Positions 18,436 to 26,965 of a DNA stretch of 64,000 nucleotides are shown here, one piece after another. How positions within the stretch are numbered: position 1 is the first letter of the stretch; each line of letters begins with the position of its first letter. Position numbers and translations under genes: made by a program. The notes beneath the pieces are model-generated. The model was not told the DNA's origin. It did not search any database and saw nothing but the letters and a program-made list of their open reading frames with translations. The DNA comes from Ferrimonas sp. YFM (GTDB lineage Bacteria; Pseudomonadota; Gammaproteobacteria; Enterobacterales; Shewanellaceae), in NCBI RefSeq assembly GCF_030296015.1, contig NZ_AP027368.1, positions 744,001-808,000 on the forward strand, read 5' to 3'.

Positions 18436-19783
18436 TATGAATCTCGTAGCATGGGGTGTACTCCCCTTCGAGTTTCATTCTACCTTGGCTCACAAAGGCT
18501 GCGAGCAGTTTATCCATCTTTTTCATGATGTTGGGATCGCCATAGAGCTGGAACGGCCCCTTGGAGCGAATCTGGGCCATCCCCTCCGGCTTCACGTTGC
18601 CGGCGACGATGCCGGAGAAGGCCCGGCGCAGATCCGCGGCCAGCAGGGCCGGGTTTTTCTGGGGAACCAGGTTGAGGTTGGCCATGTTTTCATGGTCCGG
18701 GTCGAAGGGCAGCTGAAACTCCGGTTCGATCTTCAGAGACCAGTTGTAGGTGTAGGCGTCGCCCATATGGCGCCTGTGCTGTTTGACCACGGGCATCTGC
18801 TGCTTGAGGTGTTTGGCCACCTCCTCCGGGTCGTCGATGATGATCTGGTAGAGCTTCTGCGCCTCCTCCCCTAAGGTGGTGGCGATGAAGCGGTCGATCT
18901 CCTCGAAGTAGGCGGCACTCTCCGCTGGACCTGTGAGGATCAGCGGCATGGGCTGATCGTTGTTGTCCCGGTGCAGCAGGATACCGATGAGGTAGAGCAG
19001 CTCCTCCATGGTGCCGGCGCCGCCGGGGAAGATGACGATGGCGTGGCCGAGGCGGACAAAGGCCTCCAGACGCTTCTCGATGTCCGGCAGGATCACCAGC
19101 TCATTGACGATCTGGTTGGGCGGCTCGGCGGCGATGATGGAGGGTTCGGTCAAACCCACGAAGCGGCCATCTTTGACCCTTTGCTTGGCGTGGGCGATGG
19201 CGGCCCCCTTCATGGGACCCTCCATGGCACCGGGGCCGCAGCCGGTGCAGATATTCAGTTCTCGGAGCCCCAGCTCGTAGCCCACCTCCCGGGTGTATTG
19301 GAACTCACTGCGGCTGATGCTGTGGCCGCCCCAGCACACCACCATGTCCGGGGCCGCATCGGCGGGCAGGGCTTTGGCGTTGCGCAGGGTCTCAAACACC
19401 ACATTGGTGATGTGGTAGGAGTTGGTCAGGTTGATGTGGCGGATGCTGTCCAGGCGGTCGCCGATGTAGAGGATGTCCCGCAACACGGCAAACAGGTGCT
19501 CCTGGATCCCCCGAATGATCTGGCCGTCCACGAAGGCCTGGGAAGGCGGGTTGGTCAGCTCCAGCTTGATGCCGCGCTCCCGCCGCAGGATACGAATTTT
19601 GAAATCGCTGAACATGGCGAACAGCTGGGTGGTGTCGTCGGTCTGGGCTCCGGAGGCCAGGACGGCGAGGGAGCAGTTGCGATAGAGCTGATAGAGATCC
19701 GAGGCGGCGCTCTCCTGCAACCGCTCCACTTCCAGCTGTGAAAGCTGTACCAGACTTCCCCTGGGCCTGATCTGTACCTGCAT
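18410..19783 (-). CDS. ppnN: Nucleotide 5'-monophosphate nucleosidase PpnN
   Basis: Hydrolyses purine and pyrimidine monophosphates to base and ribose 5-phosphate; the E. coli homologue is regulated by (p)ppGpp. 457 residues with the LOG-type motif [16 protein letters not shown] and a preceding [17 protein letters not shown] that form the active site, plus N- and C-terminal family domains ([10 protein letters not shown]... at the start). The ATG at 19783 has a perfect AGGAGG 5 nt upstream. A GTG two codons earlier overlaps that site and is unlikely. Followed by xni with overlapping ends. Confidence 0.93.
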   Translation of the reverse strand: MQVQIRPRGSLVQLSQLEVERLQESAASDLYQLYRNCSLAVLASGAQTDDTTQLFAMFSDFKIRILRRERGIKLELTNPPSQAFVDGQIIRGIQEHLFAVLRDILYIGDRLDSIRHINLTNSYHITNVVFETLRNAKALPADAAPDMVVCWGGHSISRSEFQYTREVGYELGLRELNICTGCGPGAMEGPMKGAAIAHAKQRVKDGRFVGLTEPSIIAAEPPNQIVNELVILPDIEKRLEAFVRLGHAIVIFPGGAGTMEELLYLIGILLHRDNNDQPMPLILTGPAESAAYFEEIDRFIATTLGEEAQKLYQIIIDDPEEVAKHLKQQMPVVKQHRRHMGDAYTYNWSLKIEPEFQLPFDPDHENMANLNLVPQKNPALLAADLRRAFSGIVAGNVKPEGMAQIRSKGPFQLYGDPNIMKKMDKLLAAFVSQGRMKLEGEYTPCYEIHNVRQSPAH

Positions 19784-19957
19784 AGGCACCTCCTATTGTT
19801 ATTAGGGTGCGTTGAGCTTCGCAGTCTGCTTGGCATCAACGCATATCGTCTGCGGTACCAAGGTGCTTGGAGGGTGTTCAAGGTGGCGGTGTCTGCGGGC
19901 AGTTTGGGGTTGGCCAAACTCTTGCCACCCAAGGTCACCAAGTCCTGGAGGGGGCCA

Positions 19958-19993
19958 TAAAAAAAGGCCACCCGTCTAACTAGGATAGCCTTT
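19958..19993 (-). terminator. Terminator of the diguanylate cyclase gene
   Basis: On the minus strand AAAGGCTATCC pairs with GGGTGGCCTTT (11 bp with two G-T pairs) around a 9-nt loop and is followed by a run of T. It lies about 30 bp past the stop codon at 20025. Confidence 0.75.
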
Positions 19994-20024
19994 AATTTTC
20001 AATACGCTATGGATTTATTATCCC

Positions 20025-21581
20025 TTAGTCGTCCATCTCCACCTTGTCACGGCCCTGACGCTTTGCCCGGTAGAGGGCGGCATCGGCACGCTCGAAGGTC
20101 TCCTGAATGGTCTCATTGGCCCCCACTTTGGCGGCGCCGATGGAGACGGTGATGGAGAGCCGCTCATCGCGGAATTTGAAGGGGATCGCCTTGATGCGTT
20201 CACGGATCCGGTTGAGCACCTGCTGGACCTGTTCCCTGTCCATACCGGGCAGCAGAACCACAAACTCCTCACCTCCATAGCGGGCGACAAACTCCTCCTT
20301 GCGCAGGGAGTTCTTCAGCGCCATGGAGACCACTTGCAGGGTCTTGTCCCCTGTGGTGTGGCCAAAGTTGTCGTTGATGCTCTTGAAGCGGTCGATATCC
20401 GCCACGGTCACCCAGAGTTCGTGACCATAGCGCTTAAACTGGCGGTAGGCGCGCTTGAGTTGCTCATCCAGGGCGGCGCGGTTGGGCAACTGGGTGAGGG
20501 CATCCACCTGGTTCAGGCGCTGCTGCTCAATCAGTTTGTCCTTATAACTGGCGGCTTCGGCGGTGAGGCTGTTTATCTCCGCCTGCATCTTCTGCATGCT
20601 CTGTTTCATCGCCAGGAACTCGTTCTGCTCCTGGGCATCGCGCTTGGCCAGCTGTTGACGGATGAAGGTCAGTTCATTGACCACCTGGGCTTTCAGGGTT
20701 TGCAGATCGCCGGCGTCGGACACCTGATCGCTGAACTGGCCCATGTGGCTGTTCAGCTTCTGGTTGAACGCCTTACTGGATTTATAGCTATTGCTGGTGG
20801 CCTGCCAGTTCTCTCCCATGGCCTGGCGGACCACGGAGAGAGAGTCGGTGATGGCGGCGAGGAACTGCTGGGAGGCACTCTTCTCCTTGGCCATCTCGGC
20901 CACCAGGATATTCAGGACCTGGCTGTAGGCCTCGAGCAGCTGGTCCACCTGGACATCCCCACTGAGCATCGCCTTGATGGCGTTGATCTCCTCGCCATAC
21001 TGGCTGGGGAACTCAATCTCAGACAGCAACTGGGCCAGTTCATGGGCCAGCTGGCGGTGTTTCGGGGTGGTGGGGATGCGGTCCTCTTTGGCGAGGCGCT
21101 CCTGCAGCAGTTGCTCGTAGTACTTAACCAGCTGTTCCACTCGGGGAATGATCTCCCACACCGTGTGGATCGGCTTCTGGATGTCCTGCTGGTAGTACTT
21201 GATCTCTCGTTTGAGCTTTTCCGGAATGCCACTCAGGCTGGAGAGCTGTCGGGCCAGCTGTTGAATCGACTGTTGGTTATGCTCAATCTCGCGCTGGGTG
21301 TTCTGGTATTGGGTCTGAAGAGCCCGGCTCAGCTCACCCATCTCAGGGAGGGCGTTGTCGAGATTGTTGGGATCGGAAAGTTGCTGACGGATTTTGGCCA
21401 GGCGGTTGTCCAGCTCCAGGTTCTGCCCTTTGCAACACAGGCCCAGGCGCATGGAGAATTGAATCAGTCCCTGAAGCTGTTTGGCGCGTACGTCTTCGAG
21501 CTCCTGATGCTCTTTACGTACTTTATCTAGCTTTTTCTGCATATGCTCCAGCTGAGATTTGGCGTCAGTGACCATATTCAT
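20025..21581 (-). CDS. Diguanylate cyclase with long coiled-coil N-terminus
   Basis: Synthesises cyclic di-GMP from two GTP. The C-terminal GGDEF domain (residues about 355-518) has DALTQLPNRAAL, the metal-binding VADIDRFKSINDNFGH and the signature RYGGEEFVVLLPG with GGEEF at 436-440, so it should be active. The product-inhibition I-site is RKEE rather than RxxD. Residues 1-350 are nearly all helical, starting with a coiled coil (LEHMQKKLDKVRKEHQELED) and ending with another before the GGDEF domain. No transmembrane segment is seen, so the enzyme is cytoplasmic. The N-terminal sensor region is not one I recognise. A promoter is proposed at 21660-21687. Confidence 0.88.
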   Translation of the reverse strand: MNMVTDAKSQLEHMQKKLDKVRKEHQELEDVRAKQLQGLIQFSMRLGLCCKGQNLELDNRLAKIRQQLSDPNNLDNALPEMGELSRALQTQYQNTQREIEHNQQSIQQLARQLSSLSGIPEKLKREIKYYQQDIQKPIHTVWEIIPRVEQLVKYYEQLLQERLAKEDRIPTTPKHRQLAHELAQLLSEIEFPSQYGEEINAIKAMLSGDVQVDQLLEAYSQVLNILVAEMAKEKSASQQFLAAITDSLSVVRQAMGENWQATSNSYKSSKAFNQKLNSHMGQFSDQVSDAGDLQTLKAQVVNELTFIRQQLAKRDAQEQNEFLAMKQSMQKMQAEINSLTAEAASYKDKLIEQQRLNQVDALTQLPNRAALDEQLKRAYRQFKRYGHELWVTVADIDRFKSINDNFGHTTGDKTLQVVSMALKNSLRKEEFVARYGGEEFVVLLPGMDREQVQQVLNRIRERIKAIPFKFRDERLSITVSIGAAKVGANETIQETFERADAALYRAKRQGRDKVEMDD

Positions 21582-21659
21582 TCGCGTTTGCTACCTTCAA
21601 TCCGCTAAGCCCTATGATTGTTTTAAAAGTGGTTTCGTTTTTGGAGGGGCTCAGTGTGT

Positions 21660-21687
21660 ATCGTAGCGGCTTTGTTTTTAAGTGCAA
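21660..21687 (-). promoter_or_regulatory. Predicted promoter of the diguanylate cyclase gene
   Basis: On the minus strand, -35 TTGCAC and -10 TACGAT are separated by 16 bp, about 80 bp before the start codon. Both boxes are partial matches to sigma-70. Confidence 0.4.
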
Positions 21688-22062
21688 GAGGCCTTTTGCT
21701 AAAGCCTTTTTAAAATTTGGTTATTGCGAATTCGGTGTCGTTGTTGTTGTGCCAAAGTCAGGAAAAATTGCTCAATGAACAACATTCTCGTTACAATTTG
21801 CCGGCAGTGACTGTGATTTACAGGCGATTCCAATGTTAAGGAAAGATGACAACTCAGTTTTAGCGAAGGGACGCTAACTGCAAAAATGAGCTTCTATCCT
21901 TAGGACAGAGCGTTTCGGGGCCGGGTCCATTGCTGCATAAATATGCAGCTTATTACCGAGTCTGACATAAAGAGTGACAGTTGAGCGCTCCACCTCGGTG
22001 CCGGGCCGCTGATATACTCCGGCCCCCACCAGGAAGAGAATCGGTTAAAAAAAGGATTATCA
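21688..22062. other. Divergent intergenic region, AT-rich, with an ArgR-like palindrome
   Basis: The 480-bp gap between the cyclase gene and the M61 peptidase gene holds no convincing gene. It contains a weak hairpin with T-tail near 21687-21713 (AAGAGGC with GCCTTTTT), and a perfect palindrome GCTGCATA-AA-TATGCAGC at 21932-21949. Its core TGCATAAATATGCA resembles an ARG box (TGAAT-N4-ATTCA) with two changes. A TATACT at 22015-22020 could be the -10 box for the peptidase gene, but no clear -35 is seen. Confidence 0.4.
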
Positions 22063-23841
22063 ATGCGTTTTGTTCTTGGCACCCTGGCACTGGTTGCCCT
22101 CTCGGCCCAGGCGCAGGTCCAGTACAGGGTCGAACTGACCCAGCCTCAGCACCATCTTGCCACCATCACTGCCGAATTTCCCCGGCAGCAGGCGGGTAAC
22201 TTCGAGTTTCAGTTGCCGGACTGGCGCACCGGCCGCTACCAGTTGCTGCCCCTGGCTGACGGCATACGTCGCCTCGAGGTCACCGACGCCGATGGCCACC
22301 CTCTGCCGGTGACCAAGGTGAACCGCAGCCGCTGGACCGTCACCCTGAATGATCCAACCAAAGTGAGCGTTCGCTATCAGATCTACGCCAATGAGCTGGG
22401 CGATCGTACCCGGCACATCGATGACAGCCACGCCTATCTGGACGCTTCGGCGGCCTTCGTCTACAACCCGGCGCTGCGCAACGAACCTGTGTCCGTGTCC
22501 CTGTCCGTTCCCGGCAGCTGGCGCAGTGTGTCGGGCATGGAATCGCCGCAACCCCATAGTTTCACCGCCGCCAACTACGATGTGCTGGTGGACAGCCCCA
22601 TCGAGACCGGCGAGCACAGCAGCCAGAGTTTTAGCCAGGATGGCCGCGACTATGAGGTGGTATTCTGGGGCGAAGGCAACTACAACCAGCAGCAGATCAT
22701 TGAGGATCTGCAGAAGCTGGTGGCCGAAGGGGGCAAGCTGTGGGGAGGCTACCCCTTCGAGCGCTACGTGTTCATGGTGCACGCCACCAGTGGCGCCAGC
22801 GGCGCCACCGAACACCTGAACTCCACGGTGATCCAGCGCCCCAGGTACCGTTTTCATAAGCGCAAAGACTACGTGGGCTTCCTCAGTCTGGCCTCCCACG
22901 AGTTTATCCATACCTGGAATGTGAAGGCCTACCGGCCTAAGGGGTTGGTGCCCTATGACTACCAGGGGGAAAACTACACCCGGCTGCTGTGGCTGGCGGA
23001 GGGCTCCACCAGCTACTTCCAGAAACAGTTGCTGCTCAGTGCAGGCCTAATCAGTCCGCAGGAGTTTCTCGAAGATCTGGCGAAACGCATCGAACGCAGT
23101 GAGGCCAAACCGGGGAATCAGGTACAGAGCGTGGCCGACGCCAGCTTCGACAACTGGATCGCCACCGGCGGTGACTACGCCCGCAACCACAGCGTCAACA
23201 TCTATGCCGAGGGCTACCTGGCCTCTCTCTCCCTGGACCTGGAGATGATTCGCCGCAGCGATGCCAGCCACAACTACCGTGAGTTGCACCGTTACCTGTA
23301 TGAGCACCATCGTCTGCCTCAGTCTTTTACCGAGCAGGATGTGTTGGCCGGGCTGAAATCGGTGACCGGCAGTGATTTCAGCGACTGGTGGCAGCAGACC
23401 ATCGACTCTCCGTTTCAGCCTGATTTTGATGCCATGCTGACTCAGCTGGGGCTGGAGCGCGCCCCACAGGAGAAGCCCAAGCGGGTCGACCTTGGGCTGG
23501 AGATCAAAGAGGAGAAGGGACTGGCCAAAGTCACCCATGTGAGACGCGAGGGCGCGGCCTGGCAGGGGGGACTCACCACAGGGGATCAACTGGTGGCCAT
23601 CAACGGCATGCGCCTGCTGCCCAGCCAGTGGCAGGATCGCCTGGCGGAGCTGCCGCTGGACAACAAGGTCACCCTGACCCTGTTCCGCCGGGACAGGCTG
23701 ATGGAGCTGGAGGTTAAACCCGCTGCCCAGCAGGCGGATAAGCTCAAGCTGCAACCTGTGGCCGACGCCAGCGACGCCCAGAAGCGGGCCTTTGAAGCCT
23801 GGGCCGGAGTGGATTGGCCTTTCGACTCGACAGGCGAGTAA
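22063..23841 (+). CDS. M61-family glycyl aminopeptidase with PDZ domain
   Basis: A 592-residue secreted metallopeptidase. A signal peptide (MRFVLGTLALVALSAQA) is followed by the beta-rich M61 N-terminal domain. The zinc site is HEFIH at residues 279-283 (SHEFIHTWNVKAYRP) with the third ligand Glu about 313 in LAEGSTSYF. A C-terminal PDZ domain (VTHVRREGAAWQGGLTTGD) spans about 490-560. Family members remove N-terminal glycine or alanine from peptides. It is monocistronic, with a strong terminator after it and AAAGGATT before the start. Confidence 0.9.
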   Translation: MRFVLGTLALVALSAQAQVQYRVELTQPQHHLATITAEFPRQQAGNFEFQLPDWRTGRYQLLPLADGIRRLEVTDADGHPLPVTKVNRSRWTVTLNDPTKVSVRYQIYANELGDRTRHIDDSHAYLDASAAFVYNPALRNEPVSVSLSVPGSWRSVSGMESPQPHSFTAANYDVLVDSPIETGEHSSQSFSQDGRDYEVVFWGEGNYNQQQIIEDLQKLVAEGGKLWGGYPFERYVFMVHATSGASGATEHLNSTVIQRPRYRFHKRKDYVGFLSLASHEFIHTWNVKAYRPKGLVPYDYQGENYTRLLWLAEGSTSYFQKQLLLSAGLISPQEFLEDLAKRIERSEAKPGNQVQSVADASFDNWIATGGDYARNHSVNIYAEGYLASLSLDLEMIRRSDASHNYRELHRYLYEHHRLPQSFTEQDVLAGLKSVTGSDFSDWWQQTIDSPFQPDFDAMLTQLGLERAPQEKPKRVDLGLEIKEEKGLAKVTHVRREGAAWQGGLTTGDQLVAINGMRLLPSQWQDRLAELPLDNKVTLTLFRRDRLMELEVKPAAQQADKLKLQPVADASDAQKRAFEAWAGVDWPFDSTGE

Positions 23842-23848
23842 CAAAAGA

Positions 23849-23873
23849 AAAGGGCGGGGATATCCCCGCCCTT
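23849..23873. terminator. Bidirectional terminator between the M61 gene and rdgC
   Basis: AAAGGGCGGGGA and TCCCCGCCCTTT form a near-perfect palindrome directly after the M61 stop, between two convergent genes. Confidence 0.88.
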
Positions 23874-23930
23874 TCTGTATTCGCTTAACTCAATCTCATC
23901 ATCTGAATGATCAGTGAGTCGGAGCGGGTC

Positions 23931-24845
23931 TTAAACCTTCTCCTGCTCCACCCCTCCCAGGGCAGCAAACAGGTCGGGCAGGAAGCCGGTAAGCTCACCG
24001 CACATCAGGGCGAAGTCGGCGTCCAGACGAGCGGCCAGCTCCTCCTTGTCGAATTCGCTGTTCTGATCGCGGATCTCCTCGCTGAACTTCAAGCGCTTCA
24101 CCGATAGGTCCGCACCCAGCACCAGGGAGAGGATATCCCGGTACTCCAGGGCGATCTTGGTGACTTCCAGCCCCTGCTCGATGTGGGCGGTGACCTCATC
24201 ACTGTTCAATGCCATCTGCTTAACGGCTACGCTGCCGCCATCTTCCAGGGGGCTCTTGAGGGTGGCTTCATCCAGCATGGTGAATCCGTCGCCGACGTGG
24301 CCTCGAGTCACCCACTCGGTCATGGATTCCTCGGGCAGGCGGGTCATGCTCACCGGAGCGATGGGCAGAGAGCCGATCGCCTTGCGCACCAGGCTCAGCA
24401 GCTCTTCGGCCTTGGTGTGGCTGGTGGCCTCCACCAGCACCAGCTGCAGCGGGGCCAGAATCAGTGCCCGGGTGCGGCTCTTACGGCTGAAGGCGCGGGG
24501 CAGCAGGGTATGGATGATCTCATCCTTGATGCTGTCCTTCTCCTTCTTGGTGACCTTGCGGCCCTGCTCATCCTCGATCAGGCTGACTTTCTGCTCCAGC
24601 TCTTCGCGGATAACCGCCGCCGGGAGCATCTTCTCTTCCTTCTCTATGGCCAGCAGCAGGTTGCCCTGGGCACTGTGCACCAGGCTGTCACCTACTTTGC
24701 CCAGAGGCTTCACAAACCCCAGCTTGCTGATGTCCTGGCTGCCGGCGGGTTTGAACACGAAAGGTTCCAGCTGCTGTTCCAGCTCATCGGCATCCCACTG
24801 GGTGGGTTTGGTGAGACGGTAGAGCAGCAAATTCTTAAACCACAT
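23931..24845 (-). CDS. rdgC: Recombination-associated protein RdgC
   Basis: Ring-shaped DNA-binding protein that limits RecA filament growth. The 304-residue length and the start MWFKNLLLYRLTKP are those of RdgC, and the body contains FVKPLGKVGDSLVHSAQGN and DGFTMLDEATLKSP, typical of the family. A 25-residue N-terminal extension is possible in frame but has no homology-like content and would include the promoter. It is monocistronic, divergent from the porin gene. Confidence 0.95.
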   Translation of the reverse strand: MWFKNLLLYRLTKPTQWDADELEQQLEPFVFKPAGSQDISKLGFVKPLGKVGDSLVHSAQGNLLLAIEKEEKMLPAAVIREELEQKVSLIEDEQGRKVTKKEKDSIKDEIIHTLLPRAFSRKSRTRALILAPLQLVLVEATSHTKAEELLSLVRKAIGSLPIAPVSMTRLPEESMTEWVTRGHVGDGFTMLDEATLKSPLEDGGSVAVKQMALNSDEVTAHIEQGLEVTKIALEYRDILSLVLGADLSVKRLKFSEEIRDQNSEFDKEELAARLDADFALMCGELTGFLPDLFAALGGVEQEKV

Positions 24846-24881
24846 GGCGTTGTCCTGACTATGGGATGGGAATGGCCCGCC

Positions 24882-24910
24882 AGTGTATTGGCATCGCTCC
24901 TCTCGGGCAA
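24882..24910 (-). promoter_or_regulatory. Predicted sigma-70 promoter of rdgC
   Basis: On the minus strand, -35 TTGCCC (24910-24905) and -10 TACACT (24887-24882) are 17 bp apart, placing the start point about 30 bp before the rdgC ATG. Confidence 0.6.
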
Positions 24911-25004
24911 GGGATGGCAAGAGGCGAAAAGAGAAGAGTTCTGCAGTAATGGGGGTGAACAGGGTTCCCTGCAGGTGCGGAGTAGATACTTTGGTGCAAC
25001 AAAA

Positions 25005-25059
25005 CTGTCATATAGCACTGTAAATACGCAATAAAACTGTCACACGCGACTCGTACACT
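25005..25059 (+). promoter_or_regulatory. Predicted PhoB-dependent promoter of the porin gene
   Basis: CTGTCAC at 25037-25043 matches the PhoB half-site CTGTCAT in six of seven positions and starts 17 bp before a -10 box TACACT (25054-25059). A perfect CTGTCAT lies at 25005-25011, 32 bp earlier (three 11-bp steps would be 33). There is no good -35, as expected for PhoB-activated promoters. The same 17-bp register occurs at phoB, pstS and pstC. Confidence 0.6.
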
Positions 25060-25109
25060 GCGTCCATCAAAAAACAAGACAGCCCAATTTGTTGACAAGG
25101 AAACCTGAG

Positions 25110-26036
25110 ATGAACCTGATCAAACCCACCCTGATTGCCGCCCTGGTTGCCGCTGCTCTGCCTATGACTGCTGCTGCCGCTGACGCCGTGACTGTTTACG
25201 GTAAGATGAACGTTACCGTTGACAGCTTCGATGTAGATGGCGAGAGCACCACTGGTGTTCACTCCAACGCTTCTCGTCTGGGTGTTAAGGGTGCTTTTGA
25301 GCTGAGCCCCTCTCTGGAAGCTTTCTACACCATCGAGTACGAAGTCGATACCGGTGATGACGTGAAAGAGAACTTCAAAGCTCGTAACCAGTTCGTTGGC
25401 CTGCGTGGCGGCTTCGGTGCCATCTCCGTGGGTCGTAACGACACCATGCTGAAGAAATCCCAGGGTAAGGTTGACCTGTTCGGCGACCTGGCTGGCGATA
25501 TCAAGAACCTGTTCAAAGGTGAAAACCGCATGGAGCAGACCGTGACCTACATGACCCCCTCCCTGGGCGGTTTCAAGTTCGGTGCCACCTATGTTGCTGA
25601 AGAGTCTGCCAGCCAGAAGAACGACGACGACGGCTTCTCCCTGGCGGCCATGTACGGCGACGCCAAGCTGAAGAAGTCCCCCTTCTACGCCTCTGTGGCG
25701 TACGACACCGACGTGAAAGGCTTCGACAACATCCTGCGTGCCACTGTTCAGGGCAAGATCGGTGACTTCAAACTGGGTGCCATGTACCAGGACCAGGAAG
25801 AAGCCGGTAAGGACAGCATCGACGGTTTCATGGTGAGCGGCGCCTACAAGCTGAATGCCGTGACCCTCAAGGCCCAGTTCCAGGACATGGACACCAAGGG
25901 TGATTCCATCTCCATCGGCGCTGACTACAAGCTGGGCAAGCCCACCAAGCTGTTTGCCTACTACACCCAGCGTGACCTGGAATCTGCATCCAGCACCGAC
26001 GACTACATCGGCGTGGGTCTTGAGCACAAATTCTAA
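25110..26036 (+). CDS. Outer-membrane general-type porin
   Basis: A 308-residue beta-barrel porin of the Gram-negative porin family. The signal peptide (MNLIKPTLIAALVAAALP, ending AAAADA) is followed by VTVYGKMNVTVDSFD, the typical first strand; FKARNQFVGLRGGFGAISVGRND is the conserved loop and strand region; the last residues (YIGVGLEHKF) end in Phe, the outer-membrane assembly signal. The ATG at 25110 is preceded by AAGGAAACC; an upstream ATG at 25089 would spoil the signal peptide. Adjacent phoB and an upstream PhoB-like site suggest it takes up phosphate or phosphate esters when phosphate is low, by analogy with PhoE; the protein itself does not show selectivity. Confidence 0.88.
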   Translation: MNLIKPTLIAALVAAALPMTAAAADAVTVYGKMNVTVDSFDVDGESTTGVHSNASRLGVKGAFELSPSLEAFYTIEYEVDTGDDVKENFKARNQFVGLRGGFGAISVGRNDTMLKKSQGKVDLFGDLAGDIKNLFKGENRMEQTVTYMTPSLGGFKFGATYVAEESASQKNDDDGFSLAAMYGDAKLKKSPFYASVAYDTDVKGFDNILRATVQGKIGDFKLGAMYQDQEEAGKDSIDGFMVSGAYKLNAVTLKAQFQDMDTKGDSISIGADYKLGKPTKLFAYYTQRDLESASSTDDYIGVGLEHKF

Positions 26037-26066
26037 GGCAAAAAACGCTTACAGAGTTATCTGCTG

Positions 26067-26092
26067 AAAAGGGGCCGTAAGGCCCCTTTTTT
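26067..26092 (+). terminator. Terminator of the porin gene
   Basis: AAAAGGGGCC and GGCCCCTTTT form a 10-bp stem with a GTAA loop, followed by TT, 30 bp after the porin stop. Confidence 0.9.
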
Positions 26093-26111
26093 ATTGACTC
26101 TTCGTTCAGCT

Positions 26112-26145
26112 ACGTCATATTTCTGTAATAACACTGACCCATACT
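26112..26145 (+). promoter_or_regulatory. Pho box and -10 of phoB
   Basis: PhoB units with 11-bp periodicity: ACGTCAT (26112-26118), CTGTAAT (26123-26129) and CTGACCC (26134-26140), with 4-bp AT-rich spacers. The -10 box CATACT (26140-26145) starts 17 bp after the start of the middle unit. Autoactivation of phoB is well known in E. coli. Confidence 0.75.
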
Positions 26146-26181
26146 CTCCTCAGTTCATTCATGATGGAGCATAGCAAGGTA

Positions 26182-26871
26182 ATGACTGCCCGCATCTTAA
26201 TCGTTGAAGATGAATCAGCCATTCGCGAGATGCTGACTTTTGTTCTGGACCAGCATGGCTTCCAGACCGTCAGCGCGGAAGATTTTGAACAGGGAGTTCA
26301 AAAGCTGGTCGAGCCCTTCCCCGATCTGGTCCTGTTGGACTGGATGCTGCCCGGTGGCAGCGGTATTCAGTTGGCCAAGCAGATGCGCAGCCAGGAGCAC
26401 ACCCGCCAGATCCCCATTATCATGCTCACCGCTCGTGGTGAGGAGGAGGACAGGGTGCGGGGTCTGGAGGTGGGGGCCGACGACTACATTACCAAGCCCT
26501 TTTCCCCCAAGGAGCTGGTGGCGCGTATCAAGGCGGTGCTTCGCCGCAGTGCGCCCACCCGCCTGGAGGAGGCCATCGAGGTTCGCGGCCTCAAGCTGGA
26601 CCCGGTCAGCCACAGGGTCAGCGTCGAAGATGAACAGCTGGATATGGGGCCGACGGAGTTTCGTCTGCTGCACTTCTTTATGACCCACCCTGAGCGGGTC
26701 TACAGCCGCGAACAACTGCTGGACAACGTTTGGGGAACCAATGTATATGTTGAGGATCGCACCGTGGATGTGCATATCCGTCGGTTGAGGAAGGCGATCC
26801 AGGCCAAGGGACATGACGCCCTGATCCAGACGGTTCGGGGTGCCGGATACCGCTTCTCCACCAAGGTGTAG
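26182..26871 (+). CDS. phoB: Phosphate regulon response regulator PhoB
   Basis: 229 residues, the same as E. coli PhoB. The receiver domain begins [16 protein letters not shown]; the phosphorylated Asp is D53 in [13 protein letters not shown] and the Lys is in TKPFSPKEL. The C-terminal winged helix (from about residue 130) contains [22 protein letters not shown] and [12 protein letters not shown]. The ATG at 26182 is preferred since AAGG precedes it by 4 nt and it gives the canonical length; the ATG at 26161 is too close to the predicted start point. Upstream is a Pho box, downstream a hairpin terminator and then phoR. Confidence 0.97.
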   Translation: MTARILIVEDESAIREMLTFVLDQHGFQTVSAEDFEQGVQKLVEPFPDLVLLDWMLPGGSGIQLAKQMRSQEHTRQIPIIMLTARGEEEDRVRGLEVGADDYITKPFSPKELVARIKAVLRRSAPTRLEEAIEVRGLKLDPVSHRVSVEDEQLDMGPTEFRLLHFFMTHPERVYSREQLLDNVWGTNVYVEDRTVDVHIRRLRKAIQAKGHDALIQTVRGAGYRFSTKV

Positions 26872-26891
26872 GGCAGAGGCCGTACCCATGA

Positions 26892-26933
26892 CCCATTGCC
26901 CTGCGCACCCAGTGTTGCGGCAATGGGTTTTTT
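26892..26933 (+). terminator. Intrinsic terminator/attenuator between phoB and phoR
   Basis: CCCATTGCC (26892-26900) pairs with GGCAATGGG (26919-26927) as a 9-bp stem, followed directly by TTTTTT. It lies in the 94-bp gap between phoB and phoR. It should stop part of the transcripts, so phoR would be made at a lower level than phoB; no separate phoR promoter is obvious. Confidence 0.75.
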
Positions 26934-26965
26934 CGTTTTCGTACCCTCTGTGTAAGGCAGATTGA

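Noticed and set aside
21687-21713. Plus-strand terminator suggesting a small RNA in the cyclase/M61 gap
   Set aside because: The stem is only 7 bp with a G-T pair and no promoter or conserved element was found ahead of it; too weak to call.
26161-26181. Upstream ATG of phoB
   Set aside because: It is about 15 bp after the predicted -10 box, lacks a ribosome-binding site, and would add seven residues not found in PhoB homologues.
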